The notes: generated by a model not told the origin, from the letters alone. 57,086 bases of DNA from Asterionellopsis glacialis (GCA_014885115.2 WKLE02006687.1:3592-60677); one strand, 5' to 3'; counted from the first letter of the stretch, positions 34,234 to 45,036 are shown. Translations and numbers: made by a program.

Positions 34234-37039
34234 TAACTTGTATGGTAACACGTAGTTATCAACAAATATGGATAGGGAACATCCTGCAATAGGATGAATG
34301 GTTCAAAGGTAAGAGTATACTCCCTTGTGATTAATGTCATTAAAAAAGAGAATCATCAAATCACAGAGAAGCATACCATGAAAGAATAAATAAGAAAAAA
34401 GACAAGAAAAGAAAGATTTTGTAGATTGTAAACACTTAAATAATTACTGTAAATTATAGAATATACACTTTCGCATGAAAAGTTAAAAGAAGAATACTTC
34501 TTGCTGTCTTTTTGTGTATGTTTGTTCTTCATTGTGTTTTGTTGCGGATACACGCACATTTGAAGATGCAAAAAGATGAGCTGAGGAGAATGTTCTTGTA
34601 TGCCTGTTGTAGTGTAACTAAGAATATTGGAAGGAAAACCGAACAGATACTCTCCATGTTGACATGCGTCGTAATTGACGGCCGAGAAAGCTGTAAGATA
34701 TTTCAGTATCTCGGAATCGATCTATGGTGCACTATGTAAGGTTGAAGTTAACTCTGCCATTCGGCTATATAGAGATTTTGGAACACGACAACTGTTCAAG
34801 TTGTGAAAAAGTTGGAAGTTAACTCTGCCATTCGGCAATATAGAATTTGGAAAACGGCAACTGTTGAAGTTGAGAAAAAAATTCAAATTCAGCGAATTTA
34901 AAGATTGCCGTGACACACAAGACGTGCATTTTTTTTTGGAATCCCTACCATCAAAGAATTTTGGTACTGGCCATGTGTTACAATAACGGGAACTCCTTTT
35001 AAAAGACATATTTTGCGAACGGATTCGTTGTAATTGGAACCTACTTAAAAAGCCAATTAGATTATGGAAATAAGGACTTATATGAGCGTTGGTGTCACAA
35101 ATCTATCTTTCATTAACAATTCTTTATCACATGTAGATAGCAAAAATTTATGTTTGCGTGTGTTCGATCTATATTTATGTATAAAAAGGCGTTCTGATAA
35201 AATCATATGATCTTTATGGTGACACAACAAAAATCTTTCAAAACGAGCACAATGTTACAACACCTAATTGGAACAGTTGAACAAAACGCCAAGGCACTGC
35301 GCACCGTCCTGGTGATTCTCACACCACGTCGACATCCGTTGTTAGGTCTTGCTTCATTCTTACCAGGAAGAAACATCATGTTTCTTAGAGTACACGTGAC
35401 TCGTTATAATTTCTGTTTCCCGCTGAGTCGTGACATACGGTGAGACACGATTCAAACATAGACATCATCATTAGTTCGTCACTGTTTGTGTGGTTATTCT
35501 GGATCAGTTTTCTTTCCGAAAAAAAATGATGTCGTCTTTCATTCGTGCGTCTATGCACATCTCAGATGGCTCCATATTCTGACGAAGTAAGGAATACAAA
35601 AAAGTGACTCTTTCGCAACATATTATTATATAATATATATGCCCAGAAAATAAAAAATGACTGAATCATCATCAACAATTACTCCGTACTGGTACTTGTT
35701 GATAAAAAAATGCTTTCTGTACTCCGAACTTGTAATATATAGAACCTATATATTCCTGCATAGAGAGAATAAAGAGGCGAACAACTTTCTCTGGGGGGAA
35801 TGAGTCACCATTCGACGTCATAACTCGGTCAAGCAGATTTTATGTGGGAATAAAACTGCACAGAAAAAAATACCTTGTTGGGAGGCTATTGAGTCAGACA
35901 CCCGCACGAATAATAACCAACAAACATACCAGGAAATCACTATGTTTTTCTGAACAGACCAGCAGGAGCCAGCTCGTGTTAAAATTTAATTACTAATCGA
36001 TAGTAACACATCATACCTCTAGTAGAGGTTCCACAGGTTCTGTACCTGGTACAGACAATAAAAAATAGCTGGCACCATACAACAACTATAATACTTGTAT
36101 TGTACAGGTATACCGTCAACAGGCACCGGTACAGTAGACTATGTTCGACTAGGACCTACTAACATCGTAGGCAGTAGGTGGCATCTATCCGAGTCGTCTG
36201 AGTTTGCAGGCAGACGCGAGAATGTTGTCTGATGGAGTTGGCTGATGTCGCCGAACTGACGTACTTTTTGTCTGCCCATCTCCCGTATGAGGATATGCTT
36301 ACGTATTTAAAGAAAGTCCATAAATGTTGATGAAACGGAAGTCTGTTTTGTGTCTTGGCTGATTGTCAGGGGCAATGGATTTATGGTACCCGTCCCTATT
36401 TTCATTGGTGCATATGACGAACATTGACGTAGGACAGAGAAAAAAACAGATGTGGACCTTGAACTGTGTCAATCCTGAATCAGTATCTATCTGATCTCCT
36501 ACAGGTCTATATGGTGCTGACTCAGTCAGGGCTCCTCCAGATGCTTTTCGGTGGCCTTTTCTTTCGGGGATGTCGCATCAAAGGAGAACCCACTGAGAAG
36601 CCATATCAACCTTATGGCTTTTCTCTCTAGTCCTACAGTGAAACAGTAAAAGAAAGAGAAACATCGGGTTTTCGCGCTAAAGAAAACACCTGCTGTCCTG
36701 TTTTCGCTTTCCAGCGCATGTCTTTACAACAAGGACTTCTCCAACTAGTGAACAGTGTCTTCATCGCTTCTGCAAACCCACTCGACTCAACATAAATTGG
36801 GGTAAGCAACATTGTTGAGAGGTTCCCGATTAGATTGTTACCAAGCTATTGATTGTCGAAACTCTTTCTCGTGCCCCATCGTCGAAGAAAGGCCATCATT
36901 CGTCGCAAACAAAAGGAAAGAACAAAGCTCACGGTTTTCGCGCGGCTAATTGGTTCTCCTTTGTTGAAGTTCAATATCGGCATAAGTAAATTTTTACAGA
37001 GAAAACTTAATTACTTGCAAATTCTCCGCTTTTTGTCCA
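34234..37039. other. 2.8-kb intergenic region
   Basis: No convincing gene. It holds a diverged tandem repeat (34741-34885), AT-only stretches near 35625-35640, and a cluster of TACCTGG/CCTCTAGTAGAGG/AGGACCTAC words at about 36015-36175. TTCTCTCTAGTCC lies near 36620. The right-hand 1 kb is the likely promoter of the ankyrin gene. Confidence 0.5.
34741..34885. repeat. Diverged ~73-bp tandem repeat
   Basis: Two adjacent copies (about 34741-34813 and 34814-34885) share GAAGTTAACTCTGCCATTCG, a TATAGA word and CAACTGTT(C/G)AAGTTG. Substitutions and a small indel separate them. No function known. Confidence 0.8.
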
Positions 37040-38041
37040 ATGAATCAGTCAAAGCAAGCTGAATCATCCTCATTTTTAGCTTTGAACCAAGATCTCATCA
37101 TCGACTCCACCATCAAGACAGACACCAGCAACAGCACAACAAAGACAAACAGCAAAGGTATGGTAAGCACCGCAACAACGAAAGCACAACAATATCATTG
37201 CAAAGCGAAGAGATCTACAAGTCCTAAACATTCTCGATACAGCACCATGGGCAAGGTCTCGAGTTCTGCAAAGACAACAACAGCTGGCGCTTCAAGTAGT
37301 GCATCCCTAAGCAGCCGCACTGTTTCTCCTTTGCCATCTCCCTCGCACCATGCCCATGTTATCACGGACGAGAACACCACTATAGTCCACCCTGATAAAC
37401 AAGAAGAAGGACAGCAACTGCAACAAAGGAAACAACAGGCATTGCCTAAGCCTACTCAAGATGATTCCATGAATCCTGATTCGTATCTCAAGCTTCTAGT
37501 AGAGATACGTTGTGGATTCAAACCAGTTGTGAAGCCTACACTAGATCTCTCGGACCATGACTTCTTCACTCCAGTGACACCCGAACAACTAGCTGCGTAC
37601 ACCAATGAGATTGTGTTGGCAGGCCGTGATGGTGATGTCGATACACTCAAGAACATGTTTGTAACGAATGGTCATCGTATGGAATGCTGTAATCGTTTTG
37701 GTGAATCCCTATTGCATATGGCATGTCGTCGTGGGTTTCAAGATATGTCTCAATTTTTATTAGTCGACACGGATGGACCTAAACTTTCCGTTCGAATTCG
37801 TGATGACTGTGGACGTACACCCTTCCATGATGCATGTTGGTGTTCTGTCCCCAATCTTGATATTTGTAAATGGTTGTTGGAACGTGACCCATCCTTGTTA
37901 CTCATGTCTGACAAACGTGGACACACACCATTTCAATATGCACGTCAACAACACTGGGGTACATGGAAACAATTCCTTTTTGAGAATGTAGATTTACTTG
38001 ATGCGTTAGCAGAGGACCAATACCGAAACGTATTTTGCTGA
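37040..38041 (+). CDS. Ankyrin-repeat protein
   Basis: 333 residues. The first 145 are Ser/Thr/Lys/Gln-rich and disordered. From about 165 an ordered region begins (LDLSDHDFFTPVTPEQL), then ankyrin repeats at about 195-310: EIVLAGRDGDVDTLKNMF, NRFGESLLHMACRRGFQD, DDCGRTPFHDACWCS and DKRGHTPFQYARQQHWG. This exact arrangement, with DACW and a HW-W C-terminus, matches an ankyrin family I know as abundant in diatom genomes and uncharacterised. Ankyrin repeats bind proteins; no enzyme domain is present. The start is ATG 37040. Confidence 0.85.
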   Translation: MNQSKQAESSSFLALNQDLIIDSTIKTDTSNSTTKTNSKGMVSTATTKAQQYHCKAKRSTSPKHSRYSTMGKVSSSAKTTTAGASSSASLSSRTVSPLPSPSHHAHVITDENTTIVHPDKQEEGQQLQQRKQQALPKPTQDDSMNPDSYLKLLVEIRCGFKPVVKPTLDLSDHDFFTPVTPEQLAAYTNEIVLAGRDGDVDTLKNMFVTNGHRMECCNRFGESLLHMACRRGFQDMSQFLLVDTDGPKLSVRIRDDCGRTPFHDACWCSVPNLDICKWLLERDPSLLLMSDKRGHTPFQYARQQHWGTWKQFLFENVDLLDALAEDQYRNVFC

Positions 38042-39187
38042 CGCAGTGACAGAGGATATGAAACCATAATGTAGAGCAGATACAGTACGATACATCACAT
38101 ATACAATGTACACAGAAATATTCATTATTTCGTTTCTTTCTAAACATGCTCAACGTAAATTTAAAGAAAAATAGATTATACAGTAACAATACAAACTGAG
38201 TTTCTCATGCTTCTTCTGTCTCAGACTTCCAGATCCACAGTCAGCAGATCAATCATTATTTTTATCCTCATCAGAGAATTGTTGCGAGTCGAGCACTCCA
38301 CTCTTATCTTGTGCACTTTTCCAACAGAGATCTTGATATCAATGAGATGAATTTATGGCCTAGTCATAGCTCTTTAGTCAAAATCAATATAGGAATAGGT
38401 AATCTTTATTTTGTATTTCAAAAAAATTTCAAGTTAATTTTGTATTATTTGGAAAGAAGTTCTTTCAGTTATTTCGTTGCAAACTCAATCTCGGAACACT
38501 ACACTTAAGTGGTGATTAAGTACTGCACCTCTATCCCATCCACCTGAAGGGGGGGGAAATCGAGTTTTGATTTTAAAAAGGACTTTGGTAAACTTCCAGA
38601 CAAAACTTAGATTGTCAACATCTCCAGAGAGAGATTGTGTGCGTCGTAGAGAGAGGAGTGCACTGCTTGTTGTGAGGTCGTACGTCCTTCAAGCCATTTG
38701 TAAGGGATCTAAAATTTGAATTTCTCCTAAAGATACCGTACACACCAAGGGAAAAGAAATCCTTTGGTTTCAGAATGGCACATTGAAGTCAATGTAGAGA
38801 CAAACATTACGTTTATAAAAGCGAAATTGTAAACCCCATTGGTTTTGTTTATTAAAACAAATACACTATTAAATTTCTTTTTTACAAATCTCTCTTCGAG
38901 TTGAAGATTTCTACAATGTTTTTGTTACCACTTTGTGCAGAACAAAATACATTCAAAACCTTGGCTTTTAAAATATGCGTCGCAACGAANNNNNNNNNNN
39001 NNNNNNNNNNNNNNNNNNNNNNNNNNNNNNCAAGGATCCCTTGGAGAGAACTTGCAGGAGAGCTCTTGGTCGAGATAAAGTACAGTAGCATATGAACGAA
39101 TTTCTTGCTACACGCAAAAATGAATCGTTTGATAAATGGAAAAATAACGCGCAAGGTTGACGTTCATTTGCAATGGTAGAACTTTAT
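38042..39187. other. Intergenic spacer containing an assembly gap
   Basis: 1.15 kb between the convergent ankyrin and minus-strand unknown genes. It includes G-run GGGGGGGG near 38550, CT/GA patches near 38630-38660 and the N gap. No gene seen. Confidence 0.5.
38990..39030. other. Assembly gap (41 N)
   Basis: A run of 41 N bases. The flanks do not obviously overlap, so the true gap size is unknown. Frames read across it are not meaningful. Confidence 1.
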
Positions 39188-40231
39188 TCATGCTGCCTTC
39201 ATTCCCCGATTCAGTGCCTTTATTTCTCTAGTCTTCTTCACTGAGAATTGGAGTACACCATTGTCAAGTAAGCTAGGATCTTCTTGGTCTGTATTAGTAG
39301 TACTAAGTGCACTATCTTGCATATTCTTCAAGCCAACAAGGCAGTCCAGATCAAGTTTCTTTTTAAGTGAATATTTCGGTGTAATATGGGTTGTGCCATT
39401 TAGGTCAACAACCAATGTAGTATTTGGATTGATCAATCTGGATGAATCTTGATCACTCTCTGAACAACAACAGGGAATACTCTCTATCTCACCTTTTTTT
39501 TTAATGCGAGAATTCCCATTATCATCATCGTCACCACTTTTTGTTGGGATCTTCGACTTTGTGCCTTCTTTTATTGGAGAGCACCCATCATCATCATTAT
39601 CATTGCTTGTTTGACTTTCTAACTTGGTTACTTTTTGAACTTGACAAGACCCATCATCGCCGCTACCACCATCATTATCGTTGTCACCATCATTTTTTGC
39701 TTGGATTCTTGACTTGGTTCCTTTATTTATGGGGGGCTCTTCATTTCTATCATCAGTATACTTTCTTGAAACTCCTGACTTTCGTTTTAGTAATGCTGAA
39801 TCTGACTTTTGCCTGGAGAAAGGCTTTTTTAAAATGAGTTTTGCAGGGATTCCCGGAGGTAGAGACACCGTTTCTAAACTCTTTGACGAAATGCCATCCA
39901 AATCACGAAGGCTTCTCATCCTTGAGAAATTTTGCCTTAATCTATCGATACGCTGCCTATTTATCTCTTCTTTCAATGACCTTTTATCGACCTCTTGCTT
40001 TTCAAGATTCATGCTTTTATAATTTCTTGAGTGTTTCGACAATTTAAGCATATCTTTATTGACCGAGTCGTCCTGAATACTTCTTTGAGAACTTAATCTT
40101 ACCAATCTTTTTATATGTACGTCGTCCTTTTTAAGCGAATGCCCTGGGGTGCATGCCTCCTTTTTTGAAGGTATCATACCAGCATCTAATGGTTTGGTTT
40201 TCGTCAAAGGCGAGTTTGGAGGTTGCAACAT
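39188..40231 (-). CDS. Basic, Ser/Asp-rich protein of unknown function
   Basis: 347 residues from ATG 40231; one codon further upstream is a GTG. Residues 1-150 are basic with a helical segment EEINRQRIDRLRQNFSRMRS. Residues about 165-255 contain degenerate repeats, INKGTKSRIQAK and IKEGTKSKIPTK, separated by poly-Asp/Asn linkers. A CCC triplet (IPCCCSES) precedes an ordered C-terminus with NTTLVVDLNGTTHITPKYSL. The family is not recognised. Confidence 0.6.
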   Translation of the reverse strand: MLQPPNSPLTKTKPLDAGMIPSKKEACTPGHSLKKDDVHIKRLVRLSSQRSIQDDSVNKDMLKLSKHSRNYKSMNLEKQEVDKRSLKEEINRQRIDRLRQNFSRMRSLRDLDGISSKSLETVSLPPGIPAKLILKKPFSRQKSDSALLKRKSGVSRKYTDDRNEEPPINKGTKSRIQAKNDGDNDNDGGSGDDGSCQVQKVTKLESQTSNDNDDDGCSPIKEGTKSKIPTKSGDDDDNGNSRIKKKGEIESIPCCCSESDQDSSRLINPNTTLVVDLNGTTHITPKYSLKKKLDLDCLVGLKNMQDSALSTTNTDQEDPSLLDNGVLQFSVKKTREIKALNRGMKAA

Positions 40232-41881
40232 CACCGTTGTTGTTTTGTTTTTTACGAAACAAAAAAGGTTTCTCCCAAAAAGCCGGAAGCGTGAATGAAG
40301 GGGCCGCCTACGTGGACCTACTTACTGCTGCTAGATATAAAACAATGAATAATGACCGAAGCTATCTGGCTCCTTTGCGTCATTTGAGTATAGTGTTTTA
40401 GTAGTGTTAATTAATGAAATAATTTAGAAAAGATACTTGATTTGACATAATTTTGTATATTAGGGCTGCACTACCAAAAATTATGTTTCGTGAATTTACG
40501 GTACTGTACTCTACTATGAGTAATTCTTCATTATCAGGGTGTGCTCCTATTAACAAAGTGGTCATCTATTGAGACTTAAGAGTTTCTAGAAGGTGTCACT
40601 GAGGGAAAATGCATGCTACTTTGATTGGTTTGGAGAATCACGCAAGAAGTACAGAAGCACAATTTTACATATTATCAATACCTTGCTTGAAGACTACCAG
40701 GTATTCTTTTGAGATTTTTTCTTATGGTCCTGCAAACAAAAATTGTGGCAGTACAAGGCAGAAATCATCCGTCCAAGAAAAGATATATGCCCCTGTTCCT
40801 GGCGTTGCATATGATTTTGCTTTTTTTCATATTTGAGAAAGACATAAGTCTCTAGGTTCTATGTCATTTTATGTTCATGTAGAACTCTACATAAACACCA
40901 ATATAGTTTATTGAACTTTTGGTTCACCTTGTTCATTTCTAAAAAAATTAAACCTATTACGTACCGGTACTTTACTTACAGTACCAGGACTAATAGCATC
41001 ATTTGACATAGAACGACCATACGAGTACTCCATTTTTTCCATATTATCTCCCTTAGTGTACTCAAACTTTGAAGTACAATATTCAAGATGAGGAGACTGA
41101 TACCAGGTAAACGCGTTCTTAGGAACAATGATGTAGTCATTGTTGTTTGACGGCACTCACGACTTGGCTTCTTTACTCTACCACCAGCTACACTTTTAGC
41201 ACCTGTACCCTTTTCACCTTTTGACCAAATGTACTCGTACAACTTATACCTACCCACCGGTATCGGCGATGGTAGGGTATGTGTACCTGTACCTGGATTG
41301 ATATTGGATCGTCAGGATATGTTATGAGTTATGAGTCTTCTTCGTGATGAAGATTAACTACCCACCGATATAAGGATTTTCAGATGTGTGCCGAACGCCA
41401 TGTAGGGTCCTACGAAAAGGTCACATCTGCGCCTTTGAGTTTAGGACATAACCCGAACAAGGGCTATGAGAGGCAACGAAATAACAACTATTGCACATTT
41501 CAATTTAGCCGTGAAAGTATTCTAATTTTTTAAGTAAGGCAATGCTCTCTCCAACTAAATTTTTCGATTCAGGTTTCCCTCCTGCAAACTTTAACTTCTT
41601 CGAATTTCTCTCTCTTTGTAGAACTTTTTGAACCAAGTTTCACAGAGGTGGCCTATTTTTAATATAATCAAGTTCATTAGGGTGTCAAAAAATAGATTCT
41701 GGTCTGTGTTACCAACTTATTAAATGCACCCAATACTGAATCAAGTTTCCAACTACCGTGCTGCCTATTGTACATTCCTCGCTAAAATACTAGTTTAACT
41801 GGATTCTTACTAGCTGTATTTTAGTCTTCTACAAAATTTAAAATACGGGTGTACCTCTTCTGCACTCATTTCCCCAGATAC

Positions 41882-41912
<31 letters not shown>

Positions 41913-41924
41913 CATGCAGAACTC
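40232..41924. other. 1.7-kb intergenic region
   Basis: No convincing gene; frames at 40609-40836 and 40908-41257 lack coding character. TACCAGG/TACCTGG words occur near 40693, 40982, 41101 and 41287. The right end, from 41811, is the 3' part of the left inverted-repeat arm. Confidence 0.5.
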
Positions 41925-42646
41925 CTACTCAGACTTTGTAAAGGTATGTAACGTTCCCAAAACTTTCTCTCCCGCTTCCATACGAGGAGTAAATGCCACC
42001 TGTGATACCATCGAAAGACCTGCCTCTTTCGCCATTCTTGCTACATATTCAGGACAGTGTGCGTATCGCAGAGAAGGCAATCGTACCCAGTTATAATCCC
42101 CCGCCGACATGGTTTCCGTAGTAAAGATAACATCTCCACCCACTGCCAGTCTATCCGCAAAAGCTTGGAGTATATCATCCATAGCACCAAAGTAACATAA
42201 GACGTCGGCAGACACAATCAAATCGAATGGTTCAGTTGGTATTGTACATACGTCGTGGCCATACCCATCCAGAAACTTCGCACTACCCGAAAGATCCAAC
42301 AAATCACCTGTGAATACTCCTTCATACAAACGTTTGGGTGGACCTCCTGGTTTATCACTGCCCAATGCCAGTCGTGCTGTCTCTGTACATCTTCTCATAC
42401 GGTCTTTAGCCACTGGAACGGGACCATCGTCAACTATAAGTTCTGCCGCTAACTCCGCCATTTTGGGTGATATATCAATCCCAACAAGTGGACCATCTAC
42501 AAGTGAGCGTATATAGGGAGCTGCTAAACCAGTACCACAACCGGCGTCTAATGCGGAAGAATAAAGTCGTCCTTGGCGGGTGTTGGTCTCTGTGTCTTGA
42601 ATTCGTTCGGCTGCCGCCTTTGCTACATCTTTTGGTGCAGAATATT
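41811..42646. repeat. Left arm of ~830-bp inverted repeat
   Basis: The reverse complement matches 43816-44641. It covers about 720 bp of methyltransferase coding sequence with one base difference seen, plus about 110 bp of 3' UTR with a few substitutions and a different GA-repeat length. The arms face each other across a 1.17-kb non-repeated spacer. Confidence 0.97.
41884..41912. repeat. (GA)n microsatellite
   Basis: About 14 GA units in the 3' UTR of the left methyltransferase gene. The matching position in the right arm (about 44552-44568) has only about 8 units, so the repeat has changed length since the arms were last homogenised. Confidence 0.97.
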
Positions 42647-42923
42647 TTAGATTGTCAACAAGGCTGGATTCAAAGGAGGAGGCATAATCATCAAACAAAT
42701 CAGCGACTTCAGACGGTGCCGCACGTTTCGTTGAAGGAGAAGTTACTTGGACTCCTGCTGATAATGCTAACGATGTTGTGGTACCAATATCACAATCATA
42801 TGTCCTAGCTGCTGCTGTCGCCATCGCCGGCGTTGCTGGCGGGTGAAACGCAGATATCTGTATCATACATGTTGTACAGTATGCTGACGACAGAATCAAA
42901 ACGCGAAGTTTCGCCAAAACCAT
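41925..42923 (-). CDS. SAM-dependent methyltransferase, plastid-type leader
   Basis: 332 residues from ATG 42923; the frame continues upstream only to a TTG. Residues 1-25 form a signal peptide ending QISA-F, an ASAFAP-like motif (Phe 26) followed by HPPATPA, which suggests plastid import. The catalytic part shows class I motif I LDAGCGTG (125-132), GIDISPKM, FDLIVSADVLCYFGAM and LRYAHCPEYVARMAKEAG. The FDDYASSFESSL...YSAP segment together with RYAH fits the predicted methyltransferase group COG4976, whose substrate is unknown. The C-terminal 239 residues equal those of the divergent gene at 43566 except for one Thr/Ala change. It is half of a large inverted repeat. Confidence 0.9.
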   Translation of the reverse strand: MVLAKLRVLILSSAYCTTCMIQISAFHPPATPAMATAAARTYDCDIGTTTSLALSAGVQVTSPSTKRAAPSEVADLFDDYASSFESSLVDNLKYSAPKDVAKAAAERIQDTETNTRQGRLYSSALDAGCGTGLAAPYIRSLVDGPLVGIDISPKMAELAAELIVDDGPVPVAKDRMRRCTETARLALGSDKPGGPPKRLYEGVFTGDLLDLSGSAKFLDGYGHDVCTIPTEPFDLIVSADVLCYFGAMDDILQAFADRLAVGGDVIFTTETMSAGDYNWVRLPSLRYAHCPEYVARMAKEAGLSMVSQVAFTPRMEAGEKVLGTLHTFTKSE

Positions 42924-43565
42924 TGATGCTTTCGAAATGTTCAAATATTGCTTTGGTGTATGCGTTCAATTCTGGAATATCTGGGTGTGCTGTTGTTGCC
43001 TTGGTGGCGTCTCAAGGCGTTGATGTTTTTGGGTGCCAATAGACAAGTCTCTCTAGAGAGCGTAGGGCTAGAATAGATGGAAAATTGCGACTTTCCTGAA
43101 AACAAAAGCCATGTTGCATTTTCAGAGAGGATCCAATTTTGGGATGCAAGGTACTTAATTGGTATACATGACGTCACGTTTGGGGTTCCTTTTAATTTCC
43201 AAAATCAGCGTGACGTGACTCCTCGAGTCTACGAGTATGTTATGTACCTGGTAACAATCGAGGAAAGAGCCAGATAAATAATACTCCTATTATTTTGATG
43301 ACGATTTGAAATCAGTGGATTCGGTCCGAGTTTGTACGCTTTGATTTGACCAGGTAGTCCTACTGAGAACTGTGAAGGTTTCATGCTAATCGCACTGTGA
43401 ACAGGACGAAGAATGCTGCCATATATCCCTGAGGAATGATACTCAATGGGCTAGAGGGGCGACCCAACGAAAAAAAGCCCTCACAATTAGACCCTTTCAC
43501 TTTTGAGCCAGGATTTTTTCACCCAAAAATCTTGACCGACTGTGTACGAGTATAAATTTGTATCA
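42924..43565. other. Divergent spacer between the methyltransferase paralogues
   Basis: 642 bp of non-repeated DNA with the palindrome CTCTCTAGAGAG at 43049-43060, GTACCTGGTAAC near 43245 and CCAGGTAGTCCTAC near 43350. It probably drives both genes. Confidence 0.55.
43049..43060. promoter_or_regulatory. CTCTCTAGAGAG palindrome
   Basis: Perfect 12-base palindrome 126 bp upstream of the left methyltransferase start, in the spacer shared with the right paralogue. Its function is inferred. Confidence 0.45.
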
Positions 43566-44537
43566 ATGTTGCCTTCCACCACATTGTCAATTTTTATTTT
43601 AATCCCTTTCTGTGCATATGTGACACAAATAACTGCTTTGCTAACAATAGCATCGGCGAAGACGGCACCATCCGCAGCTAGGATAGATCATATCGATTTC
43701 ACCACACTCTTAGCAACAACTACTGTATCCGCAACAAGAACGACGCCATCCGAGTTAATTACATTATTTGATGAGTTTGCTTCTCGTTTCGAATCAAAGC
43801 TAATGGACGAGCTAGAATATTCTGCACCAAAAGATGTAGCAAAGGCGGCAGCCGAACGAATTCAAGACGCAGAGACCAACACCCGCCAAGGACGACTTTA
43901 TTCTTCCGCATTAGACGCCGGTTGTGGTACTGGTTTAGCAGCTCCCTATATACGCTCACTTGTAGATGGTCCACTTGTTGGGATTGATATATCACCCAAA
44001 ATGGCGGAGTTAGCGGCAGAACTTATAGTTGACGATGGTCCCGTTCCAGTGGCTAAAGACCGTATGAGAAGATGTACAGAGACAGCACGACTGGCATTGG
44101 GCAGTGATAAACCAGGAGGTCCACCCAAACGTTTGTATGAAGGAGTATTCACAGGTGATTTGTTGGATCTTTCGGGTAGTGCGAAGTTTCTGGATGGGTA
44201 TGGCCACGACGTATGTACAATACCAACTGAACCATTCGATTTGATTGTGTCTGCCGACGTCTTATGTTACTTTGGTGCTATGGATGATATACTCCAAGCT
44301 TTTGCGGATAGACTTGCAGTGGGTGGAGATGTTATCTTTACTACGGAAACCATGTCGGCGGGGGATTATAACTGGGTACGATTGCCTTCTCTGCGATACG
44401 CACACTGTCCTGAATATGTAGCAAGAATGGCGAAAGAGGCAGGTCTTTCGATGGTATCACAGGTGGCATTTACTCCTCGTATGGAAGCGGGAGAGAAAGT
44501 TTTGGGAACGTTACATACCTTTACAAAGTCTGAGTAG
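43566..44537 (+). CDS. SAM-dependent methyltransferase, secretory-type leader
   Basis: 323 residues from ATG 43566; upstream in frame there is only a GTG. Residues 1-25 are a hydrophobic signal-like segment (LSIFILIPFCAYVTQITA). The residue after ITA is Leu, not Phe or another aromatic, so the plastid motif of its sister is missing. Residues about 62-84 (TPSELITLFDEFASRFES) are clearly related to the paralogue but diverged. From YSAPKDVAKAA (residue 85) to the end the two proteins are identical except for one residue. Motif I LDAGCGTG lies at 116-123. It has the same COG4976-like methyltransferase assignment with unknown substrate. Confidence 0.9.
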   Translation: MLPSTTLSIFILIPFCAYVTQITALLTIASAKTAPSAARIDHIDFTTLLATTTVSATRTTPSELITLFDEFASRFESKLMDELEYSAPKDVAKAAAERIQDAETNTRQGRLYSSALDAGCGTGLAAPYIRSLVDGPLVGIDISPKMAELAAELIVDDGPVPVAKDRMRRCTETARLALGSDKPGGPPKRLYEGVFTGDLLDLSGSAKFLDGYGHDVCTIPTEPFDLIVSADVLCYFGAMDDILQAFADRLAVGGDVIFTTETMSAGDYNWVRLPSLRYAHCPEYVARMAKEAGLSMVSQVAFTPRMEAGEKVLGTLHTFTKSE

Positions 44538-44641
44538 GAGTTCTGCATGCGCTCTCTCTCTCTCTCTCATGTATCTGGGGAAATGAATGCAGAAGAGGTA
44601 CACCCGTATTTTAAATTTTGTGGAAGACTAAAATACAGCTA
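43816..44641. repeat. Right arm of ~830-bp inverted repeat
   Basis: Matches the reverse complement of 41811-42646. Identity begins abruptly at codon YSAP and ends about 100 bp past the stop codon. Confidence 0.97.
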
Positions 44642-45036
44642 TGACATTGAGCTTTTTATAATTTAACTTTTTTTTTAATGACCCAGAATGTTGGAAACGC
44701 ATTTCAGACTTGACTTTTTTCCACGTTCACCTGAATTGCCATGAGGTTGAAATCAACATGAAGAGACAAGAAGATGTTTAGCTTTGTGACTAAGTTCAAA
44801 GTGGACGTGTGTATGGTATAAAAATCAACATGGTATCTCTCAACTAAAAAAATAATGATCCGCACCTAACACATGCATATACTGGAAAACAGAAATAAAT
44901 TACATAGTGAATTACCTTTTTACTATTTTGATTCCTTCTTTTTGTCGGTTTTTTTTTTAAACATACTTTCTCTCTGCTTGTGTAGTTTGCCTCTCGTGTC
45001 TCTTCAAAAAATTACCATAATAATGATTACGTTGAG
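44538..45036. other. Convergent 3' spacer
   Basis: 499 bp. The first 104 bases belong to the right inverted-repeat arm, including a CT tract. The rest is AT-rich with T-runs near 44670 and 44950. No gene seen. Confidence 0.6.

Noticed and set aside
35207..35443. 78-codon ATG frame
   Set aside because: Short, isolated and without domain or neighbour support.
38882..39154. Frames spanning the N gap
   Set aside because: They contain unknown bases and have no coding evidence on either side.
41811..44641. Inverted repeat as a pure assembly artefact
   Set aside because: The arms differ in microsatellite length and a few UTR bases, the outer flanks are unrelated and the inner N-terminal sequences are diverged homologues, so two real copies are more likely.
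41811..44641. Inverted repeat as a foldback transposon
   Set aside because: The arms are protein-coding with no terminal signature, no target-site duplication noticed and no transposase in the spacer.
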